Positions 8,365 to 18,718 of a DNA stretch of 64,000 nt are shown in pieces. Position 1 is the first letter of the stretch. Every line of letters begins with the position of its first letter. Source of the stretch: an uncultured Methylophilaceae bacterium (GTDB lineage: Bacteria; Pseudomonadota; Gammaproteobacteria; Burkholderiales; Methylophilaceae); assembly GCA_913009235.1 (NCBI GenBank), contig CAJVXS010000002.1, positions 124,001 through 188,000 of the forward strand, read 5' to 3'. Both the position numbers and the translations under genes were made by a program. The notes under the pieces were generated by a model. The model saw only the letters and a program-made list of their open reading frames with translations, had not been told where the DNA came from and did no database searches.

Positions 8365-10221
8365 TTAATCTTGGCCAATAGAAAGTTTATTGATTTTATT
8401 GCGGCGGTAACCATAAATTAAGTTCACAATGCCACGTGAAACCATAACAGCACTAAACATAGAGGTTAGGATGCCTAACACGTGAACGACGGCAAAGCCT
8501 TTAATAGGCCCTGTGCCGAACATGAATAAAGCCGCGCCCGCAATCAGTGTGGTGATGTTGGAGTCCATAATCGTACCGAATGCTTTATCGTATCCAATAC
8601 GAATGCTGGCTTGTGGCGTATTGCCATCACGTAGCTCTTCTCGAATACGTTCATTAATCAATACGTTAGCATCAATCGCCATACCCAAGGCTAAAGCGAT
8701 CGCTGCTAAGCCAGGGAGCGTAAGTGTCGCTTGCAACATCGATAGTAACGCGACTAATAGCAGTAGGTTAATGGCCAAAGCTGTTACCGATACCGCACCG
8801 AATAACATGTAATAGAACATCATCATTAAGGCAATAGCAGCAAAACCCCATAGGGTAGAGTTTACGCCGCTTTGGATATTTTCTTCACCCATACTTGGGC
8901 CAACAGTACGTTCTTCAATAATCTCCATTGGTGCAGCTAATGCGCCAGCGCGCATAAGTAAGGACAAGTCGCTTGCTTCACTTAAATTCTCCATGCCAGT
9001 AATTACGAATTTGGATGAAAGTTCAGCTTGAATGGTTGGTGCGGTTAAGACTTCTTTTTTACCTTTTTCAACCAAGATGACAGCCATTCTTCTGTTAATG
9101 CCATCTCTGGTTGTTAACTTCATTGAGCCAGCACCTTTAGAGTCTAGGCTCACGGAAATTTCAGCACCGCCACCTTGTTGGCTAGGCTTTGGGCTGGCTG
9201 AAACTAAGTTCTCACCTGAGAACACGACTCTTTTAGAAACCAGCAGCGGTTCTTGGATTCTTGAATAGAGTAATTCGCTGCCTGCTGGAATAATGCCTTT
9301 AAGGGCATCTTCAATTTTCCTAGGGTCGTAATTTCTTGCATCACTTCGTGTGCCATGTCCTGTGACCATGCGGACTTCCAAGGCTGCGGTGCGACCTAAA
9401 ATCTCTTTGGCTTTTGCTGTATCTTGCACCCCTGGTAGTTGCACCACAATGCGGTCTAAACCTTGTTGTTGCACGATAGGCTCAGCCACGCCGAGCTCGT
9501 TAATACGGTTATGTAGTGTGAGCAAGTTTTGTTTTAGTGCAAATTCTTGAATTTGATTTTTAGCTTGTGGGCTTAACGTTGCTGTTAACGTATAGGCTGA
9601 ACCACTACCAGCTGCGGTATACGTTAAATCAGGATAGCTCGTACCGAGGAATCGGCGCGCTTTCTCCATTTCAGCTTCACTCTCAAAGTTGATTGCGATG
9701 TTGAGCTTGTCGCGAGATACGCCTGTGTAATTGATTTTTTCAGTCCGCATTGCCGATCGAAAATCGCCAACGCTGCTTTCAACCGATTTAGTTAGCGCTG
9801 CATCCATATCAACTTGTAATAAGAAATGTACACCGCCACGTAAGTCCAAACCTAAGTACATCGGTTTAGCACCAATGGCTAATAGCCAATCGGGTGTTTG
9901 AGAAAGTAAGTTAAGGGCAATGGTGTAGTCTTTTCCTAAGTTCTCAATTAGCCTATCTTTTGCTTTTAACTGTTCTACTGGGCTGCTAAAGCGAACTTTA
10001 ACACCAGATTCGTCAAGGTAAATACCTTCGAACGGAATGGCGGCTAAGTTTAGCGCCGCTTCAACTTTTGTCAGTAAAGATTGGTCTACTTTCAGAGAGG
10101 CTCTAGCGGGGCTTATTTGTACCGCAGGAGACTCTCCATATAAATTAGGGATGGTATATATCAACCCAATGATGACAGATGCGGCAATGAGAATATATTT
10201 CCACGTTGGATAGCGGTTCAT
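8365..10221 (-). CDS. secD: Protein translocase subunit SecD
   Basis: RND-type subunit of the Sec translocon accessory complex. The 618-residue protein has an N-terminal membrane helix and a large periplasmic region with MYLGLDLRGGVHFLLQVD and the NRINELGVAEPIVQQQG repeat domain. Six C-terminal membrane segments follow, with LALGMAIDANVLINERIREEL (signature Asp) and DSNITTLIAGAALF. Its length is normal for the family. It follows yajC on the same strand and precedes secF. Confidence 0.96.
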   Translation of the reverse strand: MNRYPTWKYILIAASVIIGLIYTIPNLYGESPAVQISPARASLKVDQSLLTKVEAALNLAAIPFEGIYLDESGVKVRFSSPVEQLKAKDRLIENLGKDYTIALNLLSQTPDWLLAIGAKPMYLGLDLRGGVHFLLQVDMDAALTKSVESSVGDFRSAMRTEKINYTGVSRDKLNIAINFESEAEMEKARRFLGTSYPDLTYTAAGSGSAYTLTATLSPQAKNQIQEFALKQNLLTLHNRINELGVAEPIVQQQGLDRIVVQLPGVQDTAKAKEILGRTAALEVRMVTGHGTRSDARNYDPRKIEDALKGIIPAGSELLYSRIQEPLLVSKRVVFSGENLVSASPKPSQQGGGAEISVSLDSKGAGSMKLTTRDGINRRMAVILVEKGKKEVLTAPTIQAELSSKFVITGMENLSEASDLSLLMRAGALAAPMEIIEERTVGPSMGEENIQSGVNSTLWGFAAIALMMMFYYMLFGAVSVTALAINLLLLVALLSMLQATLTLPGLAAIALALGMAIDANVLINERIREELRDGNTPQASIRIGYDKAFGTIMDSNITTLIAGAALFMFGTGPIKGFAVVHVLGILTSMFSAVMVSRGIVNLIYGYRRNKINKLSIGQD

Positions 10222-10279
10222 GTTGAGGCTCGCTTAATACTTTTAAAAATGATTTAAGTTAGTCGTTCTATTTTATGGT

Positions 10280-10600
10280 TTATGCAGACTTTAATGTGCC
10301 CGGCGGGAGTAATGTTTGTACCGCATGTCTTTGCACATTAATGACTGTGTTAGCAGCAACCTCAATTGAAATAAAATTGTCGCTTATTTTTGTGATTTTA
10401 CCGATAACACCACCTGTGGTTGCAACTTCGTCACCTGTTGCTAATGCAGCAATCATGGCTTTTGTTTCTTTTGCTTGCTTCATTTGTGGACGTATCAACA
10501 TGAAATAAAACAAAACAAAAATAATGAGCATTGGCGCGAAACTCATTAAGCTAGTACTTGGCGCTGCTGATACAGCTGCATATGCGTTAGAAATGAACAT
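10280..10600 (-). CDS. yajC: Sec translocon accessory complex subunit YajC
   Basis: Small inner-membrane protein of the SecDF-YajC complex. The 106 residues show one membrane helix (about residues 18-37, PMLIIFVLFYFMLIRPQ). The conserved cytoplasmic segment MKQAKETKAMIAAL and the YajC signature GDEVATTGGVIGKI come next. It is the first gene of the yajC-secD-secF cluster. In many proteobacteria tgt lies directly upstream; here the bfd/bfr iron genes lie in between. Confidence 0.95.
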   Translation of the reverse strand: MFISNAYAAVSAAPSTSLMSFAPMLIIFVLFYFMLIRPQMKQAKETKAMIAALATGDEVATTGGVIGKITKISDNFISIEVAANTVINVQRHAVQTLLPPGTLKSA

Positions 10601-10689
10601 GTGAGTTTTCCTATATGAAATTTAAGGCAGGATTTTAACACAGAGTTTAGTTGCTTAGCATCGCGTATGCGGTGTAACGGGATTCTTTC

Positions 10690-10908
10690 CTATGCAGCTT
10701 CAGTTTTTGCAATAGAAAATACGTTCCTAGGGAGTTTTTTCTCGGGTGCCTGCGCTTTTGATAAGCACTCTTTTGTGCAGCCAATACAAATGCCGCACTG
10801 TGTTCCAACACCTAGTTGGCGACTTAATGCCTTAACAGTTGTTGCACCCGCGTCTATGGCTTCATACACTTGACACTCTGTGACTGCATTACATACACAA
10901 ACGTACAT
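10690..10908 (-). CDS. bfd: Bacterioferritin-associated ferredoxin
   Basis: A [2Fe-2S] ferredoxin that reduces iron stored in bacterioferritin so that it can be released. The start MYVCVCNAVTE has the first Cys-x-Cys pair, and VGTQCGICIGC supplies the second pair; the extra Cys residues after it are unusual for the short form. I chose the ATG at 10908, giving the standard N-terminus and 72 residues; an ATG at 10920 would add four residues. A Fur-box-like dyad lies 22 bp upstream, which fits induction in iron limitation. It lies downstream of two bacterioferritin genes on the same strand but behind a terminator. Confidence 0.92.
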   Translation of the reverse strand: MYVCVCNAVTECQVYEAIDAGATTVKALSRQLGVGTQCGICIGCTKECLSKAQAPEKKLPRNVFSIAKTEAA

Positions 10909-10930
10909 ACTTAAACTCATGAATAGAAAC

Positions 10931-10949
10931 GATATTGAGAATTATTATC
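10931..10949 (-). promoter_or_regulatory. Fur box upstream of bfd
   Basis: The minus-strand sequence GATAATAATTCTCAATATC matches the classical 19-bp Fur consensus at 15 of 19 positions. It sits inside a wider dyad with AAACGATA / TATCGTTT arms (10927-10953). It lies just upstream of the bfd start, where bound ferric Fur would block transcription. Regulation is inferred from sequence only. Confidence 0.75.
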
Positions 10950-10992
10950 GTTTGCAGGCGTTTTGTCAAGTTAGAAGGCTTTGATTAAGGGC

Positions 10993-11016
10993 AATAAAAA
11001 GCCGTTTATTCGGCTT
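10993..11016 (-). terminator. Terminator after the bacterioferritin genes
   Basis: On the minus strand a 6-bp AAGCCG/CGGCTT stem with a 6-base loop is followed by a T-rich run (TTTTTATT). It lies 40 bp past the stop of the second bacterioferritin gene and separates that transcript from bfd. Confidence 0.7.
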
Positions 11017-11056
11017 AATTCAATGATTACTACTTAAGATTTAGCAATAGAAAACC

Positions 11057-11533
11057 TTAGTCTGATTCTATTTGTGACTGTAAATAGTTTGGTAATGACA
11101 CATCGCTAATCAGTGTTTGTTGTGTTTCTAACCAGTCAATTGCATCTTCACAAGCAGCTAGGAGTTCTTCAAATAACTCACGTGACACAAAGTCTTGCAT
11201 CTCCTCACATAAGGCAACAGCTTCAATCAATGTAGGGCGGTGTACCTCTTGTTCCAGTTTCAAATCGCTAGCTAAGCACTCAACAAGATCTTCACCGATC
11301 ATTAATCGGCCAAGGTCTTGTAAGTTAGGTAATCCCTCTAGGAATAAAACGCGCTCAATCACTTTATCCGCTTCTTTCATGGTGCGAATGGACTGTTTGT
11401 ATTGGTAATCGTTGAGTTTCTCTAAGCCCCAGTTCTTAAACATACGAGCATGCAGAAAGTACTGATTAATAGCTGTTAACTCATTCTTAAGTACGGTGTT
11501 TAATGTGGCAATAATTTTTTTATCTGTTTTCAT
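11057..11533 (-). CDS. bfr: Bacterioferritin, haem-binding subunit with degenerate ferroxidase site
   Basis: Iron-storage protein of 158 residues, the same length as E. coli Bfr, with the motifs [19 protein letters not shown] and [13 protein letters not shown]. Aligned by eye to E. coli Bfr, the haem-ligand Met52 is kept (RTMKEAD). Several di-iron ligands are changed: Glu51 is Thr, His54 is Glu, Glu127 is Cys and His130 is Ala. This resembles the haem-type subunit of two-subunit bacterioferritins. I chose the ATG at 11533, which has an AAGGAG site 5 bases upstream, over a GTG at 11539. It follows the other bfr gene by 9 bp, so the two are probably co-expressed and co-assembled. Confidence 0.92.
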   Translation of the reverse strand: MKTDKKIIATLNTVLKNELTAINQYFLHARMFKNWGLEKLNDYQYKQSIRTMKEADKVIERVLFLEGLPNLQDLGRLMIGEDLVECLASDLKLEQEVHRPTLIEAVALCEEMQDFVSRELFEELLAACEDAIDWLETQQTLISDVSLPNYLQSQIESD

Positions 11534-11542
11534 TACCACTCC

Positions 11543-12028
11543 TTAGGCGGTTGGCGCATCTTGCATTTTGTTTTGTTGATAGTTCTCAAGACCGACTAGT
11601 TTGATGAGTTTGAGTTGTTTCTCAATCCAATAAGCATGGTCCATCTCAGTATCATCTAGCTGCGTGACTAACATGTCACGGGTGACGAAGTCATTCGCTT
11701 TTTCACAGGCTTCAATCGCTTCTTTCAAATGTTTCACCACGCTATATTCCAGTGCCAAATCATTTTCTAACATAGCCTTTACGTTGTCGCCAATATTAAG
11801 CGCATCGCGTTTTGCCACATTAGGCTTGCCTTCTAAAAACAAAATGCGCTGGATAATGAGTTTTGCATGTAGGTGCTCATGTTCAGATTCATGCAGCATA
11901 TGCGCCGCTAGTTGGAGCAGCCCTAAATCAGCAACCATTTCACCGTGAATTAAATATTGATCGCTAGCAGACAATTCACCTGTTAATAGCGTATTTAAAA
12001 TATCGATTATTTTTTTATCACCCTGCAT
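11543..12028 (-). CDS. bfr: Bacterioferritin, ferroxidase-competent subunit
   Basis: A 161-residue ferritin-like protein. The di-iron ligands that are missing in the neighbouring subunit are present here: Glu18 in GELSASDQY, Glu51 and His54 in HESEHEHLHAKL, Glu94 in NDLALEY, and Glu127/His130 in TEMDHAYWIE. The haem Met52 is replaced by His. This is the ferroxidase partner of a heteromeric bacterioferritin that stores iron as a ferric mineral. It is the promoter-proximal gene. About 100 bp upstream, 12132-12150 holds a loose Fur-like dyad that I regard as weak. Confidence 0.92.
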   Translation of the reverse strand: MQGDKKIIDILNTLLTGELSASDQYLIHGEMVADLGLLQLAAHMLHESEHEHLHAKLIIQRILFLEGKPNVAKRDALNIGDNVKAMLENDLALEYSVVKHLKEAIEACEKANDFVTRDMLVTQLDDTEMDHAYWIEKQLKLIKLVGLENYQQNKMQDAPTA

Positions 12029-12155
12029 TGTGGAGAACCTTTATTTAATAGTGTCTATATTACGTAAGTTCACAGAGGGAAGCAATAAAATTTTTAGTTT
12101 ACTTATTGATTGTAAAGGTAATTTTAATAAAAATAACAATCGAAATCATTCTTAA

Positions 12156-13628
<1,473 letters not shown>

Positions 13629-14441
13629 ATGGCAAAAAAAACTTCCGAGTTAGCAAAGCGTGCAACAGATGGCGTGGATAATCAGAGTTTACGGGCAAGA
13701 GGTATTTATTTATTACCCAACCTGCTTACATCAGCAGCATTATTTTCGGGCTTTTTTGCCATTGTGAGTGCGATGAATTCTAAATATGAGCAAGCCGCGG
13801 TTGCTATTTTCATCGCGATGGTGCTAGACGGTTTGGATGGGCGCGTTGCGCGGATGACGAATACGCAAAGTACATTTGGTGCGGAATATGATAGCTTGTC
13901 AGATATGGTGTCATTTGGCGTTGCGCCAGCGTTGATTGTTTACGTTTGGGCGCTTAAACCACTGGGTAAAATTGGTTGGATTGCGGCGTTTATTTATTGT
14001 GCTTGTGGGGCGCTGAGGCTGGCAAGATTCAATTCTAAAACAGAAGACTCCCTTCAAGATAAACGTTTTTTTCAAGGCTTGCCTAGTCCGGCAGCAGCAG
14101 CTTTGGTCGCTGGTTTTGTCTGGGTGTCTTATGAATATGGCATTACTGGTCGTGAGATATTTTTTGGCGCCATTAAAATGCAGTGGTTGGCTTGGGGTTT
14201 GACCGTGTTTGCAGCAGGATCCATGGTCTGTGATTTACCTTTTTATAGCGGAAAAGATATTAATATGAAAAAAAGCGTCCCATTTGTGACTATTTTAGCC
14301 ATTATATTGGCTTTTGTTTTAGTCTCATATAGCCCACCTGAAGTGTTGTTTATCGTGGTGTTAGTGTATGCACTGTCCGGATATTATTTCTGGATTAGGT
14401 CGGCGATAGGTAAAGCTAAAAACAAAGCAGACTCAATATAG
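13629..14441 (+). CDS. pssA: CDP-diacylglycerol-serine O-phosphatidyltransferase
   Basis: Inner-membrane enzyme joining CDP-diacylglycerol and serine to make phosphatidylserine, the precursor of phosphatidylethanolamine. The 270-residue protein has about eight hydrophobic segments. It carries the CDP-alcohol phosphotransferase signature DGLDGRVAR followed by GAEYDSLSDMVSFG, which supplies the metal-binding Asp residues. It resembles the type II integral-membrane PssA, not the peripheral E. coli type. leuA follows after 60 bp; the PssA-LeuA neighbourhood is common in betaproteobacteria. Confidence 0.93.
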   Translation: MAKKTSELAKRATDGVDNQSLRARGIYLLPNLLTSAALFSGFFAIVSAMNSKYEQAAVAIFIAMVLDGLDGRVARMTNTQSTFGAEYDSLSDMVSFGVAPALIVYVWALKPLGKIGWIAAFIYCACGALRLARFNSKTEDSLQDKRFFQGLPSPAAAALVAGFVWVSYEYGITGREIFFGAIKMQWLAWGLTVFAAGSMVCDLPFYSGKDINMKKSVPFVTILAIILAFVLVSYSPPEVLFIVVLVYALSGYYFWIRSAIGKAKNKADSI

Positions 14442-14501
14442 TTAAAAACAAATATTTTAATCTCTATTAGTTGAAAATAGTGCATTGATTAGGAATAAAA
14501 G

Positions 14502-16055
14502 ATGAAACAAGACCAAATAATAATATTTGATACCACCCTACGTGATGGCGAACAAAGCCCGGGGGCTGCCATGACAAAAGAAGAAAAAATTCGCATTGCG
14601 CGCCAATTAGAAAAATTAGGCGTGAATGTGATTGAAGCAGGCTTTGCTGCGGCAAGTCCTGGGGATTTTGATGCGATTCAAGCGGTTGCAGGCTTAATTA
14701 CTAAGTCGACTGTTTGTTCGCTTGCAAGAGCGAGTGAAAATGATGTGCGTCGTGCAGGTGAGGCGATTACGCCAGCGATGCAACATGATGAAAAGAATGG
14801 TCGTATCCATACCTTTATCGCAACGAGTAAAATCCACATGGTAAATAAATTACGCATGACGGAAGACCAAGTGGTCAAACGAGCGGTGCAAGCGGTGAAG
14901 TGGGCGTTGGAATATACGTCTGATGTTGAGTTCTCTGCTGAGGATGCAGTGCGTTCTGAGATGGATTTTTTAGTTCGTATTTTTGATGCGGTCATCGAGG
15001 CAGGTGCAACGACAATTAATGTGCCTGATACAGTCGGCTATAGCATTCCAGAACCTTGGGGTAAGTGCATGGCAACCTTGATTAAACGGGTTAAAAACGC
15101 AGATAAAGTAGTGTGGAGTACACACTGCCATAATGATTTAGGGATGGCTGTTGCCAACTCATTAGCTGCAGTCGCTAATGGTGCACGCCAAGTAGAATGT
15201 ACGGTTAATGGTTTGGGTGAGCGTGCTGGTAATGCGAGCTTGGAAGAAGTCGTGATGGCGATTAATACGCGTAAAGATTACTTCAATTTAACAACCCGTA
15301 TTGATGCGACACAAATCGTGCCTGCGTCTAAATTAGTGTCGACGATTACGGGTTACCCAGTGCAGCCGAATAAAGCAATTGTCGGAGCTAATGCGTTCGC
15401 ACATGAAAGTGGTATTCACCAAGATGGCGTGTTGAAGCATAGAGAAACCTATGAAATCATGCGTGCTGAAGATGTTGGATGGAACACAAACAAGTTAACC
15501 TTGGGTAAGTTGTCTGGCCGCAGTGCCTTTAGAGTACGCTTAAAAGAACTTGGTATCGAGTTAAGCAGTGACGATGCCTTAAATGCGGCCTTCGCTCGAT
15601 TTAAGGCGTTAGCTGATAAGAAGTCCGAAATCTTTGATGAGGATTTGCATGCTTTGATGAGTGATGAGTTTATTGGTGAAGCTAGTGAGCACTTTAAATT
15701 AGTGTATTTACAGGTGGCTTCGCAAACGGGTGGAACACCACACTCTAAGATTACATTATCTGACGATGGGGTTGAGAAAAAAGCAGAAGCCGATGGCGGC
15801 GGCCCTGTTGATGCCACATTTAAAGCGATTGAAGATATCGTTAATAGTGGTGTGGAGCTACAGCTTTATTCTGTAAATAATGTGACCAAGGGTACGGATG
15901 CGCAAGGTGAAGTCACCGTTCGTTTGTCCAAAGGCGGGCGTATTGTCAATGGGCAGGGTGCCGATACGGATATTGTGATTGCTTCGGCAAATGCATATTT
16001 GAATGGGTTGAATAAGTTATACACCAAGTCCGAAAAACTAAACCCGCAACTTTAA
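14502..16055 (+). CDS. leuA: 2-isopropylmalate synthase
   Basis: Condenses acetyl-CoA with 2-oxoisovalerate, the committed step of leucine synthesis. The 517 residues give an N-terminal HMGL-like TIM barrel with [16 protein letters not shown], the metal-binding [13 protein letters not shown] and [10 protein letters not shown] linker with the HESGIHQDG motif leads to the C-terminal LeuA regulatory domain (about residues 390-510), where leucine feedback normally acts. No leader peptide or attenuator is visible in the 60 bp upstream. A small hairpin terminator follows. Confidence 0.96.
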   Translation: MKQDQIIIFDTTLRDGEQSPGAAMTKEEKIRIARQLEKLGVNVIEAGFAAASPGDFDAIQAVAGLITKSTVCSLARASENDVRRAGEAITPAMQHDEKNGRIHTFIATSKIHMVNKLRMTEDQVVKRAVQAVKWALEYTSDVEFSAEDAVRSEMDFLVRIFDAVIEAGATTINVPDTVGYSIPEPWGKCMATLIKRVKNADKVVWSTHCHNDLGMAVANSLAAVANGARQVECTVNGLGERAGNASLEEVVMAINTRKDYFNLTTRIDATQIVPASKLVSTITGYPVQPNKAIVGANAFAHESGIHQDGVLKHRETYEIMRAEDVGWNTNKLTLGKLSGRSAFRVRLKELGIELSSDDALNAAFARFKALADKKSEIFDEDLHALMSDEFIGEASEHFKLVYLQVASQTGGTPHSKITLSDDGVEKKAEADGGGPVDATFKAIEDIVNSGVELQLYSVNNVTKGTDAQGEVTVRLSKGGRIVNGQGADTDIVIASANAYLNGLNKLYTKSEKLNPQL

Positions 16056-16139
16056 TTTTTCGTGAAATCGAGCAAATACGGCGTTGTACTCACTTGTCGT
16101 GCTAATTGTAAATTGCAAATGCTGTGACGCCAGCACAAG

Positions 16140-16157
16140 AGCTGTGACAGCTTTTTT
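16140..16157 (+). terminator. Terminator after leuA
   Basis: AGCTG-TGA-CAGCT forms a short 5-bp hairpin with a 3-base loop and is directly followed by a run of T residues. It lies 85 bp past the leuA stop. The stem is short, so termination may be partial. Confidence 0.55.
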
Positions 16158-16220
16158 AGTTGAGCGCGTGAGTATTCACAATAATTACGCGAAATTTAGA
16201 TTTCTACACAAAATGTATTG

Positions 16221-17099
16221 ATGACTCGTAATAAACAAACCTTTTTAATCGTAATCGCTTTGTTTTTCACCTACTTCATTTGGGGCTCAACGTACTTGGC
16301 GATACGCTTTGGCATAGAAAGCTTCCCACCATTTTTAATGGCCAGCGTACGCTTTACTGTGGCTGGGATTATTTTGTATGTCGTGATGCGTTTTTGGGGA
16401 AGTGAAAATCCAACTTGGGCTGAGTGGAAAGGCGCATCGATTGTTGGTTTGCTATTGCCTGCTTTGGGTAATGGTACTGTCTGTTATGTACAGCAAACGA
16501 TTAGTTCTAGTGTGGCTGCTTTGGCCATTGCAACTGCACCGATTTGGATGGCGATTTTTTCTACTGTTTGGGGCCACCATATTACTCGCCAAGAGTTGGT
16601 TGGTATTTGCCTGGGTGTGCTCGGCATTGTTTTTCTGAATGTCGGTGGTAGCTTACATGGTAACTATGTCAGTGCTTTGCTCTTAATTTTCGCGGCAGCT
16701 AGTTGGTCGTTTGGCTCTATTTGGGGAAAGCATTTGCCGATGCCAAAAGGGTTGATGGGTGCAGCATGTCAAATGATCGCTGGCGGCATTGCTTTGATGA
16801 TAGCAAGCACTTACTTTAATGAGTCTTGGCCTGATAATATCTCAGCCAAGTCTTGGGGGGCAATGTTGTTTTTAATCGTGCTTGGTTCTATAGTCGCTTA
16901 TAGCGCTTTCCAATATTTGCTTAAAACGGTACGGCCTTTGATTGCGAGTAGCAATACCTTTGTGAATCCGATTGTGGCTTTTACTGTTGGCATTTGGTTT
17001 GCCAATGAGCACGTGACACAATATGAATATATTGCATTGGCAGTGATATTATTAGGCGTTACTTTAATTTTAACGGCTAAAAATATAGATGTGTTTTAG
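16221..17099 (+). CDS. EamA/DMT superfamily transporter
   Basis: A 292-residue inner-membrane protein with ten hydrophobic segments arranged as two EamA repeats. The start FFTYFIWGSTYLAIRFGI and the second-repeat start WSFGSIWGKHL are typical of drug/metabolite exporters of the YedA type. The substrate cannot be assigned. I used the ATG at 16221; a TTG one codon earlier is also open. It is followed after 18 bp by a HAD phosphatase on the same strand. Confidence 0.88.
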   Translation: MTRNKQTFLIVIALFFTYFIWGSTYLAIRFGIESFPPFLMASVRFTVAGIILYVVMRFWGSENPTWAEWKGASIVGLLLPALGNGTVCYVQQTISSSVAALAIATAPIWMAIFSTVWGHHITRQELVGICLGVLGIVFLNVGGSLHGNYVSALLLIFAAASWSFGSIWGKHLPMPKGLMGAACQMIAGGIALMIASTYFNESWPDNISAKSWGAMLFLIVLGSIVAYSAFQYLLKTVRPLIASSNTFVNPIVAFTVGIWFANEHVTQYEYIALAVILLGVTLILTAKNIDVF

Positions 17100-17117
17100 A
17101 ATAGGTAAAGAAAGAAT

Positions 17118-17786
17118 ATGACGCAAAACTTAGCCTTATTTGATTTAGACAACACCTTGCTAGCAGGGGATAGTGATTACAGCTGGAGCTTGTTTCTAAT
17201 TGGTGAAGGGTTGCTGGATGAAAAAGACCATCACGATAGAAATGAACAGTTTTATCAAGATTACCACAATGGTTGTTTAGATATTTTCGCCTTTCTGAAA
17301 TTCCAGTTGCAACCGCTGTCGCAACATCCTAAAGTCTTTTTAGATGAGCTGCATTTGAAGTACATGCATAAAGTGATTCGTCCGATGATGACGGATAAAT
17401 CGCAAGCGCTTGTGAGTCAACATAAAGCGAATGGTGATTTATGTATCATCATCACGGCAACGAATAGCTTTGTCACCAAGCCGATTGCAACAGCCTTTGG
17501 CATTGAGCATTTGATTGGCACTGACCCTGAAATGGTGGGTGGAAAATTTACAGGTAATGTGAGTGGTGAGCCTAGCTTTCGGGCGGGAAAGGTATCGCGT
17601 TTAAACACATGGTTAGCTGAGCGCGGACAACAATTAGAGAGTTTTGAAACTAGTTGTTTTTATAGCGATTCACACAATGATTTACCGTTAATGAAGTTGG
17701 TGACCAACCCTGTTGCAGTGGATGCCGATGAGACCTTAATGGCTTATGCGAAACAGCAAGGCTGGCCGAGAATTAGTCTAAGGTAA
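17118..17786 (+). CDS. HAD-IB family phosphatase (SerB-like)
   Basis: A 222-residue cytoplasmic phosphatase. Motif I is LFDLDNTLLAGDSD with the nucleophile Asp. A helical cap region follows (FYQDYHNGCLDIFAFLKF). Motif II is IIITATNSFVT and motif III/IV is YSDSHNDLPLMKLV. The layout is that of the HAD-IB subfamily near phosphoserine phosphatase, but many such proteins act on other phosphomonoesters, so the substrate is open. It converges on ypjD with only 3 bp between the stop codons. Confidence 0.85.
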   Translation: MTQNLALFDLDNTLLAGDSDYSWSLFLIGEGLLDEKDHHDRNEQFYQDYHNGCLDIFAFLKFQLQPLSQHPKVFLDELHLKYMHKVIRPMMTDKSQALVSQHKANGDLCIIITATNSFVTKPIATAFGIEHLIGTDPEMVGGKFTGNVSGEPSFRAGKVSRLNTWLAERGQQLESFETSCFYSDSHNDLPLMKLVTNPVAVDADETLMAYAKQQGWPRISLR

Positions 17787-17789
17787 ATG

Positions 17790-18614
17790 CTATCGATTCA
17801 TTAGCATTTGTAAGACAAAGTGACTGCCGACATAAGCGAGCAGTAACAAAGTAAAACCGAATAGCGTCCATCTAATAGCGGTTTTACCCCGCCAGCCATG
17901 GCGGAAGCGGCCATAGAGCAGCCATGCATAAATACACCATGAGGCAATAGAGAACACGACTTTATGTGTAAATTGTAGAGGTTTTCCAAAAATTTCCTCA
18001 CTAAACAACATGCCGCTGAACACCGTTAACGTTAGCAAAGTAAAACCAATACTAATAACTTCAAACAATAAGCTTTCCATCACCATCAGTGGTGGAAAAC
18101 TAGGTAGCTTAATCAATGTTGGTTTGTTGTGTAAGCTGCGCTCTACGATTGCCATGAGCAATGCGTGTAGGGATGCGAAAGTAAATAAGCTATAAGCAAG
18201 AATCGCAATGGAAACATGTGCAATGAACAAAGCACTGGTGTTTTCTGCTGGTGGCGCATAGCTTTGAATGTTGATGGCAGATAACAATACAAATAATGCG
18301 GCAGGAGGCAACACAAAGGCCTGTAAGCTGTGTAATTGGTGTTTGATGTTTGCTAGCCAATAAATAAGCGCGGTAAGCCATAGAATGGCAGACAGCGCAT
18401 TAAAAAGTCCTAAATTAAAGCCACCAGCAGTAAAAATGTCTCGATAGAGCAAGTTGCCATGCAATATCAAGCCTAATGCAATCATGGCAGTATGCAGTTT
18501 TAAGGATAACGTCGCTGCGCTAGTATTCGGCTTTAGCTTTGCTGATCTCCAAAAATCGAAGGAGACAGTTAGGTAAATAAAAGCGACAGCTAAGTATGGA
18601 ATTAAATGATGCAT
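17790..18614 (-). CDS. ypjD: Cytochrome c assembly / CcsA-like inner-membrane protein (YpjD)
   Basis: A 274-residue protein with about eight hydrophobic segments and the CcsA/CcmC-type core region. The protein ends in LLAYVGSHFVLQM. The family is related to haem-handling proteins of cytochrome c biogenesis; the role of YpjD itself is not firmly known. It lies divergently next to ffh, as in many proteobacteria, where ypjD and ffh are neighbours. The identification rests on this neighbourhood together with the membrane layout. Confidence 0.82.
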   Translation of the reverse strand: MHHLIPYLAVAFIYLTVSFDFWRSAKLKPNTSAATLSLKLHTAMIALGLILHGNLLYRDIFTAGGFNLGLFNALSAILWLTALIYWLANIKHQLHSLQAFVLPPAALFVLLSAINIQSYAPPAENTSALFIAHVSIAILAYSLFTFASLHALLMAIVERSLHNKPTLIKLPSFPPLMVMESLLFEVISIGFTLLTLTVFSGMLFSEEIFGKPLQFTHKVVFSIASWCIYAWLLYGRFRHGWRGKTAIRWTLFGFTLLLLAYVGSHFVLQMLMNR

Positions 18615-18718
18615 CCCGCAATTATGTCAAAACTCGCGCCAATCGCATAGCATGATGTAAAATTAGGGCAAATTAATTGAGTGATTCAAATTAGATGAGT
18701 CAGGTAAGGTAGTAAAAG

